Assembly: GCA_963753905.1 (NCBI GenBank)
Contig: CAVWDZ010000002.1
Coordinates: forward strand, 682,001 to 746,000
Direction of reading: 5' to 3'
Source of the DNA: Bog-756 sp963753905
GTDB lineage: Bacteria > Actinomycetota > Acidimicrobiia > Acidimicrobiales > RAAP-2
DNA: 64,000 bases
Every line of letters begins with the position of its first letter. Position 1 is the stretch's first letter. The translations under genes were made by a program, and so were the position numbers. The notes beneath the pieces are model-generated. The model made no database searches and was not told the origin of the DNA. It saw only the letters and a program-made list of their open reading frames with translations. Positions 24,274-33,145 of this stretch are shown here, one piece after another.

Positions 24274-24771
24274 TTGATCCACCTCCTTTCCTTCACACTC
24301 CCGGGACCCACGAACAACACCCCGGTCCTCCAGGCCCTCGAAATCGGGGTCATCCTGCTGGTCTGGCTCTTCTTCATGTGGGTGGTCCGCGCCGTGTGGG
24401 TGGAGGTGCGGCCCCTCAAGCGCACGCGGCGCCGGCGCAAGGACCTCGACCCTGTGGTCGACGGGAAGCGCCGCCGGCGTCAGCTCCGCCTTCATGTGAT
24501 CCGCCCCGAGGACCAGGCGGGCAGGGTCTTCGAGATCGGCGACGAGGTCACCGTCGGTCGGGCTCCCGGTTGTGGGGTCCCTATCGATTACGACTCCTAC
24601 TCTTCGAACCTCCATGCCCGGCTCTTCCGGCTCGACGGCGACCTCTGGGCAGAGGACCTCGGCTCGACCAACGGGACATGGATAAACACCATCCGCATCG
24701 AGGATCGCACCAAGCTCGAGAAGGGGGATCTGCTCCAGGTCGGCGGGACCGTGTTCGAGGTCGGGAGGTGA
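24274..24771 (+). CDS. fhaB: FHA-domain membrane protein FhaB
   Basis: A 165-residue protein with an N-terminal transmembrane helix (EIGVILLVWLFFMWVVRAVW, about residues 23-42), a basic Arg/Lys-rich linker and a C-terminal FHA domain (VGRAPGCGVPIDYDS, GSTNGTWIN). FhaB binds phosphothreonine of PknA/B substrates and affects division-site peptidoglycan synthesis. The start is a TTG at 24274, 17 bp after fhaA, giving the expected gene order. The stop is followed immediately by pstP. Confidence 0.92.
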   Translation: MIHLLSFTLPGPTNNTPVLQALEIGVILLVWLFFMWVVRAVWVEVRPLKRTRRRRKDLDPVVDGKRRRRQLRLHVIRPEDQAGRVFEIGDEVTVGRAPGCGVPIDYDSYSSNLHARLFRLDGDLWAEDLGSTNGTWINTIRIEDRTKLEKGDLLQVGGTVFEVGR

Positions 24772-24772
24772 G

Positions 24773-26104
24773 ATGACCCTCCTCCGATCGGGATCGGCGA
24801 CCGACACCGGCCTGGTCCGCTCGGTCAACCAGGATCTGGCCGTCGAATCCCCGACGCTGTTCGCGGTGGCCGACGGGATGGGCGGGCATGCCGGAGGTGA
24901 GGTGGCCGCCCGTCTGGCGGTGGACACCCTGTCCGTCTCATTCGGCCGCCAACCAACCGGGGCGGGGCTCAGCGAGGCGGTCACCCAGGCCAACACCGTG
25001 GTGTGGGAGCACAGCCTCGAGAACCCCGAGCTACGCGGGATGGGCACCACGATGACGGCGGCCGCCTTGGTCAACGAGGCCGGGCGGGATGTCTTGGCCC
25101 TGGTCAACGTCGGCGACTCCCGCTCCTACCGCTTCCACGAGGGGGAGCTGACCCAGATCACCACCGACCACAGCCTCGCCGAGGAGATGGTCCGGACCGG
25201 CGAGCTGACCGAGGCCGAAGCCTCGGTCCACCCCCACCGGCACATCCTGACCAGGGCTCTGGGCGTCTCCGCCGATGTGGCGGTTGATCTCTGGCGGATC
25301 CAGCCGGTCCGGGGTGACCGCTTCCTGCTCTGCAGCGACGGCCTCACCAACGAGCTCGAGCCCGAGCAGATCAGCGAGGTCCTGGCCACGGTTCCCGATC
25401 CCCAGACCGCGGCCGACCTTCTGGTTCGAGCTGCCCGGACCCACGGTGGGAGCGACAACATCACCGTCGTCGTCATCGACGTCGTGGTGGGTGAGGACGA
25501 CGCCGACAACGCGCCCGCCGTCGCTGCCGTCACGCCGGATTTCCAGAGCGAGCTGGTGCCGGCGAGTACTGACGACGGAGCGCCCGAGGAGCCGGTCGAG
25601 AGCCTTCTCGGCCCCGAACCGCTCAAGCCCAAGTGGCGCGATCGCCGGAGGGCCAAGCGGCGCGCCAGGCGCGCAGCACGCGGGCGGCGGGTGATCACGC
25701 TGCGGATGATCCTGTTCTTCGTCGTCCTGGGGGCGATCGTGGCGGGAGGACTGTTCGCCCTCAAGTGGTACGACACCAACTCGTATTTCGTCAAGGCCAA
25801 CGGGAACGAGCTGGTGATCTATCAGGGGCGCATCGGCGGATTCCTCTGGTACCACCCGGTCAAGGACGTGGCCACCGGCGTCACGACCGCCGACATCCCT
25901 GCGTACTACATCCCTGCGGTTCAGACCGGGGTGGAGAAGGCGTCGGTGGCCGATGCCGAGACCTACGTGACCAACCTCGTGCAGACTCAGTGTGAGACGA
26001 ACCCGAGCGTGAACCCGCTGGGCTGCGCCTCGACCGGCACCTCGACGACCAGGACGGCGCCGGCCGGGTCCGGCACCTCGACGACCACGACAAAGGCGCC
26101 CTGA
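24773..26104 (+). CDS. pstP: PP2C-family Ser/Thr phosphatase PstP
   Basis: A 443-residue membrane phosphatase that reverses PknB-type phosphorylation. The PP2C catalytic domain (about 1-240) has RSVNQD, VADGMGGHAGGE, GDSRSYR, CSDGLTNEL and GGSDNITVVV, which hold the metal ligands. A basic juxtamembrane stretch (RRRAKRRARRAARGRR) precedes one helix (MILFFVVLGAIVAGGLF, about residues 312-328), then an extracellular domain ends in a Thr/Ser-rich tail. Its TGA overlaps the ATG of pbpA by one base, so the rodA gene that normally lies between them is absent here. Confidence 0.93.
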   Translation: MTLLRSGSATDTGLVRSVNQDLAVESPTLFAVADGMGGHAGGEVAARLAVDTLSVSFGRQPTGAGLSEAVTQANTVVWEHSLENPELRGMGTTMTAAALVNEAGRDVLALVNVGDSRSYRFHEGELTQITTDHSLAEEMVRTGELTEAEASVHPHRHILTRALGVSADVAVDLWRIQPVRGDRFLLCSDGLTNELEPEQISEVLATVPDPQTAADLLVRAARTHGGSDNITVVVIDVVVGEDDADNAPAVAAVTPDFQSELVPASTDDGAPEEPVESLLGPEPLKPKWRDRRRAKRRARRAARGRRVITLRMILFFVVLGAIVAGGLFALKWYDTNSYFVKANGNELVIYQGRIGGFLWYHPVKDVATGVTTADIPAYYIPAVQTGVEKASVADAETYVTNLVQTQCETNPSVNPLGCASTGTSTTRTAPAGSGTSTTTTKAP

Positions 26105-27615
26105 TGGAACGACGCATCCGCCGGCTGGGCATCGCGATGATCGTCTGCTTCGCAGCCCTGTTCGTGCAGCTCAACCACATCCAGATCCTCGATGCGAACT
26201 CCCTCGGCAACAATCCGGAGAACCCGCACGTGATCGCAGTCGCCCGCAGCCAGCCCCGCGGTGACATCCTGTCCGCAGACGGCGTCGTGTTGGCCAGCTC
26301 CATCCCGTCGACCGGCACATACAAGTACCAGCGGGTCTACAACCCCTCGACCGCGATCCTCTTCTCACAGATCGTCGGGTACGACACGATCTTCGGCACC
26401 CGTACCGGCGTCGAGGCCGAGTACAACCAGTACCTCGAGTCCCACACCCGGCCCGCCAAGACCCTGCGCGACCTGCTGGTGAACCGGACCACCACCGACA
26501 ACGTGACCCTCACCATCAACTCCGCACTCCAGCTGCAGGTGGCCGGCGTCGTGGAGGGCATCAACCGCGACGGAAGCGCGCCCCAGGCCGCGGCGGTGGT
26601 CATCAACGTGAAGACCGGCGCCATCGAGGCCATGTACGGCCGGCCGACCTACAACCCGACCCCACTCGCCTCCCAGAACCCCGCAGTCGTGGGCTACGCG
26701 TATGCGGCAGACAATCAGGGTGGTGGTGAGAGCTCCCTCGTTGCCCGGACCTTCCAGTCCGGCTTCCTGCCGGGGTCGACCTTCAAGACGGTGACCTCGG
26801 CCGCCGTCTACGACCACCAACCCGCCCTGGCCAAGCTCAGCATCCCAGAGGCGCAATGCATCCCCCTCCCGCAGTCGAACAAGATGCTGTGCAACTACGG
26901 CCTCAATTCACCCCAGGGCCCGGAGAAGTGCGGCGGGGTCATCACTGTCACGCTCCCGCAATCGTGCGACACCGCCTTCGCCCAGCTCGGCATGGATCTC
27001 GGTGGCCCGAGCCTGACCGCCGAGGCACAGGCCTTCGGCTTCAACCAGGTCCCGCCGATCGATCTCCAGGGTGCCAACGCCTCGTCGTTCCCGACGGGTC
27101 TCGCCTTCGATCTCAATAAGCCCTCCCAGGCGTACTCGGCCTTCGGCCAGCAGAACGTGGTGGCCACCCCCCTGCAGATGGCCCTCGTCGCGGCCGGGTT
27201 CGCCAACGACGGGGTCATCATGACCCCTCACGTGATGCAACAGATCCGGGATTCGCAGGGCGACCTGGTCGAGACCTATCAGCCCAAGCCCTGGTTGTCC
27301 GCCACCAACCCGCTCACAGCGGCGGCCGTCACCGGCCTCATGCAGGGGGTGGTCGACGACCCCCTTGGTACCGCACATCAGGTGGGGTTCCCCCCGTCCT
27401 GGAACGTGGCGGCCAAGACCGGCACCGCCGAGACCTCGGGTGCCTTCGGCCAGCCCCTGACCAATGACTGGATGATCGCCTTCGCACCCGCAAACGACCC
27501 GCGGGTGGCCGTGGCCGTGGCCGTGCCCAATCAGATCCCCAGTTCGACCGGCGCTGAAATCTCCGGTCCTCCGATGAAGGCCATCCTCGGCGACGCCCTG
27601 GCGGCGACACCATGA
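26104..27615 (+). CDS. pbpA: Class B penicillin-binding protein PbpA
   Basis: A 503-residue transpeptidase anchored by an N-terminal helix (LGIAMIVCFAALFVQL). It cross-links septal peptidoglycan with a SEDS partner. The transpeptidase domain has the active-site Ser in GSTFK (S225, K228) and KTGT (K438). The second motif, SxN in almost all class B enzymes, reads SCD here (S287-C-D289), a clear substitution of Asp for Asn. The ATG overlaps the pstP stop, and no rodA gene is present in the block. Length fits mycobacterial PbpA (about 490). Function is very likely kept, but the motif change could alter beta-lactam or substrate binding. Confidence 0.92.
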   Translation: MERRIRRLGIAMIVCFAALFVQLNHIQILDANSLGNNPENPHVIAVARSQPRGDILSADGVVLASSIPSTGTYKYQRVYNPSTAILFSQIVGYDTIFGTRTGVEAEYNQYLESHTRPAKTLRDLLVNRTTTDNVTLTINSALQLQVAGVVEGINRDGSAPQAAAVVINVKTGAIEAMYGRPTYNPTPLASQNPAVVGYAYAADNQGGGESSLVARTFQSGFLPGSTFKTVTSAAVYDHQPALAKLSIPEAQCIPLPQSNKMLCNYGLNSPQGPEKCGGVITVTLPQSCDTAFAQLGMDLGGPSLTAEAQAFGFNQVPPIDLQGANASSFPTGLAFDLNKPSQAYSAFGQQNVVATPLQMALVAAGFANDGVIMTPHVMQQIRDSQGDLVETYQPKPWLSATNPLTAAAVTGLMQGVVDDPLGTAHQVGFPPSWNVAAKTGTAETSGAFGQPLTNDWMIAFAPANDPRVAVAVAVPNQIPSSTGAEISGPPMKAILGDALAATP

Positions 27616-27692
27616 CGCATCACCGACCGACCCGATTGACCATCGATCAGAACCCCGGCACCGAGCGAATGCAGGCATAGGCTTTGACCCAC

Positions 27693-29508
27693 ATGGACCC
27701 GACCCAGGCGCCGCGCGTCTTCTCCGAGCGCTACGAACTCAGCCATCTCATCGCGCGCGGAGGCATGGCGGAGGTCTACCGCGCCCACGACCGGTTGCTC
27801 GACCGGCCGGTTGCGCTCAAGGTGCTCTTCCCCGAGCTCTCTGTCGACCGCTCCTTCGTCGACCGGTTCAAGCGGGAGGCACGAGCCGCGGCCAACCTCT
27901 CCCATCCCAATATCGTCCCGGTCTTCGACTGGGGCGAGGACGGCGGGACCTATTTCATCGTCATGGAGTTCATCGACGGCCGCCCGCTCTCGTCCATCCT
28001 CAAGTCGGCCGGCCCCCTCTCGGCGGAGCGGACGGCAGACATCGGCGCCCACGTGGCGGCCGCGCTCGGGTACGCGCACAAGCACGGGGTCGTCCACCGC
28101 GACGTCAAACCGGGGAACGTACTCATCACCGACGATGGCCACGTCAAGGTCACCGACTTCGGGATCGCCAGGGCGATCAACACCGAGGAGAGCCTCACCC
28201 AGACCGGCGCGGTGATGGGCACGGCCACCTACTTCTCACCCGAGCAGGCCGAGGGGATCGGGGTCGACGCCCGCAGCGACATCTACTCCCTCGGTGTGGT
28301 CCTCTTCGAGATGGTGACCGGTCGTCCCCCCTATCTCGGGGAGTCGCCGGTCGCGGTGGCCTCGAAGCACGTGCGCGACAGCCCCCCGGCACCCCGCGAG
28401 CTCAACCCGACGATCCCGGCGACCTTCGAGGCCATCATCCTCAAGTCGATGGCCAAGGACCCGGCCCACCGCTACCAGACCGCCGAGGACCTCCGCGCCG
28501 ACCTGCTCCGGTTCACCGAGGGGCGCAGCGTGCTTGCCGGAGACGACACCACTTCGCTCATGGCCGCGGCCGCGGGCACCTCCACCATCGCCGCCTACCT
28601 CGGGGCCGATGACACACGGGCGGTCTCGACGGTCGCCGGCGAGCAGGCCGAGCCGCCCGATGAAGGGTCGGGCAACCGGACCCGCAACTATGTCATCGCC
28701 CTCGTGATCCTCCTCCTGCTCCTCGCCGGCGCCGGGGTCCTCCTCGCCCGCAACCTCGGCTACCTCGGAGGCAGTGCGTCGTTCAACCTCCCGTCGGTGG
28801 TCGGCCAGCAACAGGCGGTTGCGACCGCCACCCTCTCGGGCGACGGGCTGCAGGTGGTCAGTGTCAAGCAGGTCTCGAGCGATGCCCCGGGCACGGTCAT
28901 CTCGACCAATCCCGCGGGAGGTTCCCTGGTCAAGAAGGGGGACACCGTGACCATGAAGGTCGCCAAGGTCGCCCCGCCCCAGCAGGTGACCGTGCCCGAC
29001 GGGCTGACCAACACCACCCAGACCAACGCAGAGGCCATCCTGCAGAGCGCGGGGCTGCAGTCCACGGTGGTCACCGGACGAGCACGGCGCAGCGGGGCAC
29101 GGTCCTCAGCACCAACCCGGTTCGGGCACCACGATCAACGCCGGCGCAACGGTCAGCCTGACCGTCTCGTCCGGTCCTGCGAACGTGACCGTGCCGTCGC
29201 TCGTCGGCCTCTCGCAGACTGGCGGCGGGACAGACCCTCGGCAACGTACGGCCTCGACGTGGGCAACGTCTCCTCAGAGGCCTCCCAGTACCCGCCCGGC
29301 GTGGTCGATCGCCTCGAACCCCGGGGCGGGAGCGTCGGTCCCACCGGGCAGCTCGGTCGACATCGCTGTCTCGTCCGGCCCGCCGCCGTCCACGACCACG
29401 ACCTCACCGCCCACCACCACGACCACGACGCCCTCGTCCTCGACCACGACGACCACGATCCCCGGAGGGCAGGGCGGTCACTTCCAGCACGGGCACGGCA
29501 ACAGCTGA
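27693..29508 (+). CDS. pknB: Ser/Thr protein kinase PknB with frame changes in the PASTA region
   Basis: The kinase domain (about 1-275) is intact: ARGGMAEVYRA, ALKVLFPE, HRDVKPGNV, TDFGIA and GTATYFSPEQA. A transmembrane helix (VIALVILLLLLAGAGVLLA) is near residues 333-351. The first PASTA repeat and half of the second are in frame to about 29085. After that, PASTA-like coding jumps between frames: GTVLSTNP near 29096, GSGTTINAG from 29119, AGQTLGN near 29225, YGLDVGN near 29250, and SNPGAGASV to the end, with a Thr/Pro-rich tail and a stop at 29506-29508. This implies several single-base indels in 250 bp, either sequencing error or real loss of the sensor part. The ATG at 27693 is preferred over a TTG at 27684. 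pknA is absent. Confidence 0.85.
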
Positions 29509-29546
29509 CGGCGGCTGCGCGTCGCGTGCCGGCGGCGGTCAGCCCT

Positions 29547-30128
29547 TCAGCGTGCGGCCCGGTCGAGGAAGTTGGCGAGCAGGGACGGACCGCTCGGGGT
29601 GAGGAACGATTCCGGGTGGAACTGGACACCCTCCACATCGAGGCTGCGGTGGCGCAGTCCCATGATCACGCCGTCCGAGGTCTCGGCGGTGATCTCCAAG
29701 AGGTCGGGGAGGGTGGAGCGCTCGACAACCAGTGAGTGGTAGCGGGTGGCCACGAACGGATCGGGCAGCCCGGTGAAGACCCCCACCCCACGATGGTGGA
29801 TGCCCGACGTCTTGCCGTGCATGAGGGTGGGTGCCGCCACGACCTCGCCCCCGAAGACCTCGCCGAGCGCCTGGTGACCGAGGCAGACCCCGAGGATCGG
29901 GCACTCGCCGGCGAGCTCGCGGATCACGTCCATGCTGATGCCGGCGCTCTCGGGGCGTCCCGGCCCCGGCGAGATGAGGATGGCGGCGGGGGCGGCCGCC
30001 CGGATCCCGGCGACGTCGATGGCGTCGTTGCGGTGCACGACCGGGTCGGCACCCAGCTCGCCGAGCTCCTGGACGAGGTTGTAGACGAACGAGTCGTAAT
30101 TGTCGATCACGAGTACGCGGGTCGCCAT
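29547..30128 (-). CDS. Anthranilate/4-amino-4-deoxychorismate synthase glutamine amidotransferase subunit
   Basis: A 193-residue class I glutamine amidotransferase (TrpG/PabA). The start VLVIDNYDSFVYNL, the PGPGRPESAG loop, the nucleophile in GVCLGHQALG and the His-Glu pair in FHPESFLTP are all present. It releases ammonia from glutamine for TrpE or PabB, giving anthranilate or aminodeoxychorismate. The gene beside pknB is named trpG or pabA in different actinobacteria, and the sequence alone does not separate the two. It is convergent with pknB and divergent from crgA, the conserved order. Confidence 0.92.
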   Translation of the reverse strand: MATRVLVIDNYDSFVYNLVQELGELGADPVVHRNDAIDVAGIRAAAPAAILISPGPGRPESAGISMDVIRELAGECPILGVCLGHQALGEVFGGEVVAAPTLMHGKTSGIHHRGVGVFTGLPDPFVATRYHSLVVERSTLPDLLEITAETSDGVIMGLRHRSLDVEGVQFHPESFLTPSGPSLLANFLDRAAR

Positions 30129-30204
30129 GGCCCCCGAATGGTACCGGTCGGTACGGGACGCCCCGCCGTCGCAACCACCCGCCCCGGGTGGCTATCCTTC
30201 GCCC

Positions 30205-30525
30205 ATGGCAACGAAGGCCACGCAGGGCCCGGGCAGGGCCCAGAAGAAAGGCGGCCGGACCACCCCTTCCGCCAAGGCAGGGTCGAAGTCGGCCACCTCG
30301 GCCGGGTCGGTCCAGAGCCAGCGCTACACGCCTCCGATCCCCAAGGGCGTCAAGAGCAGCCCGAGATGGATGGGCATCGTGATCATCGGGCTGTTCTTGC
30401 TCGGCGTCCTGGTGGTCATCCTCAACTACAGCGGCGCGCTCCCCGGCGGGGTCAACAATCTCTGGCTGATCGCCGCCATCGGCGCGATCTTTGTCGGGTT
30501 GATGATGGCGACCCGCTACCACTGA
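30205..30525 (+). CDS. crgA: Cell division protein CrgA
   Basis: A 106-residue protein with a Lys/Thr/Ser-rich cytoplasmic N-terminus and two transmembrane helices (WMGIVIIGLFLLGVLVVIL and LWLIAAIGAIFVGLMMA) separated by the conserved NYSGALPGGVNN. CrgA helps assemble the actinobacterial divisome and binds FtsZ, FtsI and PbpA in mycobacteria. I chose the ATG at 30205; longer upstream frames overlap the divergent trpG-like gene. The last codons and stop are duplicated 20 bp downstream (30513-30547). Confidence 0.93.
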   Translation: MATKATQGPGRAQKKGGRTTPSAKAGSKSATSAGSVQSQRYTPPIPKGVKSSPRWMGIVIIGLFLLGVLVVILNYSGALPGGVNNLWLIAAIGAIFVGLMMATRYH

Positions 30526-30547
30526 CCGGCGACCGCTACCACTGACC
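30513..30547 (+). repeat. Tandem duplication of the crgA 3' end
   Basis: CCGCTACCACTGACC occurs at 30513-30527 and again at 30533-30547, so a 20-bp unit covering the last crgA codons and stop is repeated once. It appears to be a recent slippage event with no effect on the protein. Confidence 0.85.
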
Positions 30548-30605
30548 CGAGAGCAACCGCGAAGCCGCGAACACCGGCTCCCGAGGGCCGGCGACCCGCC
30601 TGCGG

Positions 30606-31787
30606 TCAGCCGAGGCGCTCGATGATGGTGGCGTTGGCCATGCCGCCGCCCTCGCACATGGTCACCAGGCCATAGCGGCCGTTGGTGCGCTCGAGCTCGT
30701 TCAGCAGCGTCGCCACGAGCTTGGCCCCCGATGCGCCGAGCGGGTGGCCGAGCGCGATCGCCCCGCCGTTCACGTTGACCTTGTCCATGTCGACGTCGAG
30801 CTCCTTGGCCCAGGCCAGGGGCACCGAGGCGAAGGCCTCGTTGATCTCGATGACGTCGATGTCGTCGAGGGTCAGCTTGGCCTTCTCGAGTACGGCCCGC
30901 GTGGCGGGGATCGGTCCGGTGAGCATGAGGATCGGATCGCTTCCGACGACGGCGAAGCTGTGGAAACGGGCACGCGGGGTGAGGCCGAACGCCGCCGCCT
31001 TCTCCTCGCTCATGATGAGGACGCCGGATGCGCCGTCGGTGATCTGCGAGGAGTTGCCAGCGGTCACCCGGCCGCCCTCGGCGCGGAATGCCGGCTTGAG
31101 GTTGGCCAGGACCTCCACCGATGAGTCCGGACGGATGCCCTCGTCGGTCGTGATCATCTCGTCGGTGTCGGCGCGGTCGTCGTCCTTGATGGCGACAGGG
31201 ATGATCTCGTGCTCGAAGCGGCCCTCAGCGGTGGCCCTCGCTGCGAGGTGGTGGGAGCGCACCGAGAATTCGTCGAGCTCGTCGCGACCGAGGTTCCACT
31301 GCTCGGCGATCAGCTCGGCGCCCTCACCCTGTCCGACGAGACCACCCCGCTCGGCGTAGCGCTGCATCATCCGGGGTCCGAAGGGATAGCCGAGCTCACG
31401 GACGACCGACGAGCCCATCGGGGTGCGCGTCATGACCTCCACACCGCCACCGATGACCACGTCATAGGCTCCGGCGATCACACCCTGTGCCCCGAAGTGG
31501 ACGGCCTGCTGGGAGGAGCCGCACTGGCGGTCGATCGTGGTCCCGGGGACCGACTCGGGGTACCCGGCTGCGAGGACCGCGTTGCGCCCGACGTTGAGCG
31601 ACTGCTCGCCGACCTGCATCACGCACCCCATGATCACGTCGTCCACCAGGGCCGGATCGAGATCGTTGCGCTCGACGAGCGCCTTCAGCGGCTCGGAGCC
31701 GAGGTCGGCGGCGTGCCAGTTGCGGAGCTTGCCGTTGCGCTTGCCCCCTGCGGTGCGGACTGCGTCGATGATCACGGCGTTGGTCAT
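30606..31787 (-). CDS. Thiolase (acetyl-CoA acetyltransferase family)
   Basis: A 393-residue thiolase. The acyl-accepting Cys is in TTIDRQCGSSQQA (about residue 88), the catalytic His in GGAIALGHPLGASG and the second Cys in VTMCEGGG. It catalyses thiolytic cleavage or condensation of acyl-CoA. The ATG at 31787 has GAGGAGAT six bases upstream; the longer open frame beyond it is not coding. As a stand-alone gene next to a thioesterase it could serve fatty-acid or sterol side-chain beta-oxidation; the exact chain length preference cannot be read. Confidence 0.92.
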   Translation of the reverse strand: MTNAVIIDAVRTAGGKRNGKLRNWHAADLGSEPLKALVERNDLDPALVDDVIMGCVMQVGEQSLNVGRNAVLAAGYPESVPGTTIDRQCGSSQQAVHFGAQGVIAGAYDVVIGGGVEVMTRTPMGSSVVRELGYPFGPRMMQRYAERGGLVGQGEGAELIAEQWNLGRDELDEFSVRSHHLAARATAEGRFEHEIIPVAIKDDDRADTDEMITTDEGIRPDSSVEVLANLKPAFRAEGGRVTAGNSSQITDGASGVLIMSEEKAAAFGLTPRARFHSFAVVGSDPILMLTGPIPATRAVLEKAKLTLDDIDVIEINEAFASVPLAWAKELDVDMDKVNVNGGAIALGHPLGASGAKLVATLLNELERTNGRYGLVTMCEGGGMANATIIERLG

Positions 31788-31946
31788 GGTGTATCTCCTC
31801 GCTGCTCGGCAAAGGAGTCTAGCGATCGCTCCATCCCCGGTCGCCGGCCGCCGATGCGGCCCGGTCCAGCGTTCCCACCAGGCACTTCTCAGCGGTGGAG
31901 ATGCGCCAGTCCGGTCCCGTCCCATCCCCGCACTACCGTCGGATCC

Positions 31947-32402
31947 GTGACGGACCGGATCAAGGACATGGACCGCTGGCTGGGCGACGGTGGCATGCCG
32001 CTCATCGGGACGGTGGGTGCGTCCTTTGACCGCTACGGGGTCGACGGCGAGGACCTCGGCTGGGTGGACGGGTCGTTCACGCCGGCTGCGGTGGCCGGCA
32101 ACCTCCGTGGGATCGTGCAGGCCGGAGTGCACGGGCTCCTGCTCGACGCCGCCATGAACTTCGCGATCAACGCCGCGCTTCCCGGAAAAGCGCGTACCCG
32201 TGCAACCTTGGAGATGAAGGTCGAGACCATGCGACCGGCCCGGGTGGGTGAGACGTACCGCCTGCGGGGCGAAGTCGTGCGCCTCGCCCGCCAGGTCGCC
32301 TATGCGGAGGCGACGGTCACCGACCCCGCCTCCGAGCTCATCAGCCGCTCGACGGGCACCTTCCTCCTCGAGCGCCCTCACGACCCGACCCCAGGCGGCT
32401 GA
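31947..32402 (+). CDS. PaaI-like hotdog thioesterase
   Basis: A protein of 151 residues (or 144 from ATG at 31968) with a hotdog-fold thioesterase pattern: GNLRGIVQAGVHGLLLDAAM, where the catalytic acid and helix lie, then TRATLEMKVETMRPARVG and the last strand STGTFLLER. PaaI-type enzymes hydrolyse acyl-CoA to free acid and CoA. It is divergent from the thiolase with 159 bp between starts, so both may respond to acyl-CoA metabolism. The GTG at 31947 is used because it keeps a plausible N-terminal helix; no ribosome-binding site clearly decides. Confidence 0.8.
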   Translation: MTDRIKDMDRWLGDGGMPLIGTVGASFDRYGVDGEDLGWVDGSFTPAAVAGNLRGIVQAGVHGLLLDAAMNFAINAALPGKARTRATLEMKVETMRPARVGETYRLRGEVVRLARQVAYAEATVTDPASELISRSTGTFLLERPHDPTPGG

Positions 32403-32470
32403 CGCTACTCGAGGTGCCCCGGGTGCCGCCGATGCGACCGAGGCCTCGTGCCGCGACTAGCGGGAGTGCC

Positions 32471-33142
32471 GTGCCACAGCCGAACGCAGACGGCGACACG
32501 GTCTGTACCGTCTGTGGACGGTCGGTTTCCGGCACCGCAGCGGTGTGCTTCTGCTGCCGGGTCCTCGCAGGGCAGCTGGGTCTCCCCCTGGTCCGGCTCA
32601 CCGTGGTGGTCACCTACCATCTGGGCGACCGGACCCATCGGTTGCTCCGCGGCTACAAGGACGACCCGGAGGGTGCGTCCCGGGCCGCGTACCGGAGCGA
32701 GCTCGCCGACCTGCTCAGCGCCTGGCTGGCATCGTCCCGCGCGCCCTTCTCGGGCGGGGGAGGAGCGCAGTGGACGGTGGTCACCGGAGTGCCCTCGACG
32801 CGCCGGCCGGGGAGGGCGCCGGTCGAGCACCTCATCGAGGCGGTCCCCGACCTGGCGGCCGGCCACCGGCGACTGCTCGGCCGTGGGACCGGAACCCTCG
32901 ACCACCTGGTGGCCGACCGGTCGGGCTTTGTCGTCACGGCGGGGGTGGAGCGTGCCTGGCTCGCCCGCCAGCGGGTGCTCGTGGTCGATGACAGCACCGT
33001 GACCGGGGCCCGGGCCCAGAGCGCGGCCGCCACGTTGCGCCTGGCAGGTGCCCGGGTGGCCGGCGTGTTGGCCGTCGGCAGGGCGCTTCCCGCGTCGGGG
33101 CCGGAGCCTCGTGCGGCGGCGACGGGCGCCGCGTCGGGCTAA
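32471..33142 (+). CDS. ComF-like phosphoribosyltransferase-domain protein
   Basis: A roughly 223-residue protein. Near the N-terminus CTVCGRSVSG and CFCC form a four-cysteine zinc-ribbon-like element; the C-terminal half is a type I phosphoribosyltransferase domain with the PRPP loop VLVVDDSTVTGARAQSA. This layout matches the ComF/GntX family, whose biochemical role outside DNA uptake is unclear. The GTG at 32471 follows GGGAG closely; earlier starts at 32414 and 32432 are possible. It lies between a thioesterase and a luciferase-like gene on one strand, with only three bases before the latter. Confidence 0.78.
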   Translation: MPQPNADGDTVCTVCGRSVSGTAAVCFCCRVLAGQLGLPLVRLTVVVTYHLGDRTHRLLRGYKDDPEGASRAAYRSELADLLSAWLASSRAPFSGGGGAQWTVVTGVPSTRRPGRAPVEHLIEAVPDLAAGHRRLLGRGTGTLDHLVADRSGFVVTAGVERAWLARQRVLVVDDSTVTGARAQSAAATLRLAGARVAGVLAVGRALPASGPEPRAAATGAASG

Positions 33143-33145
33143 ACC

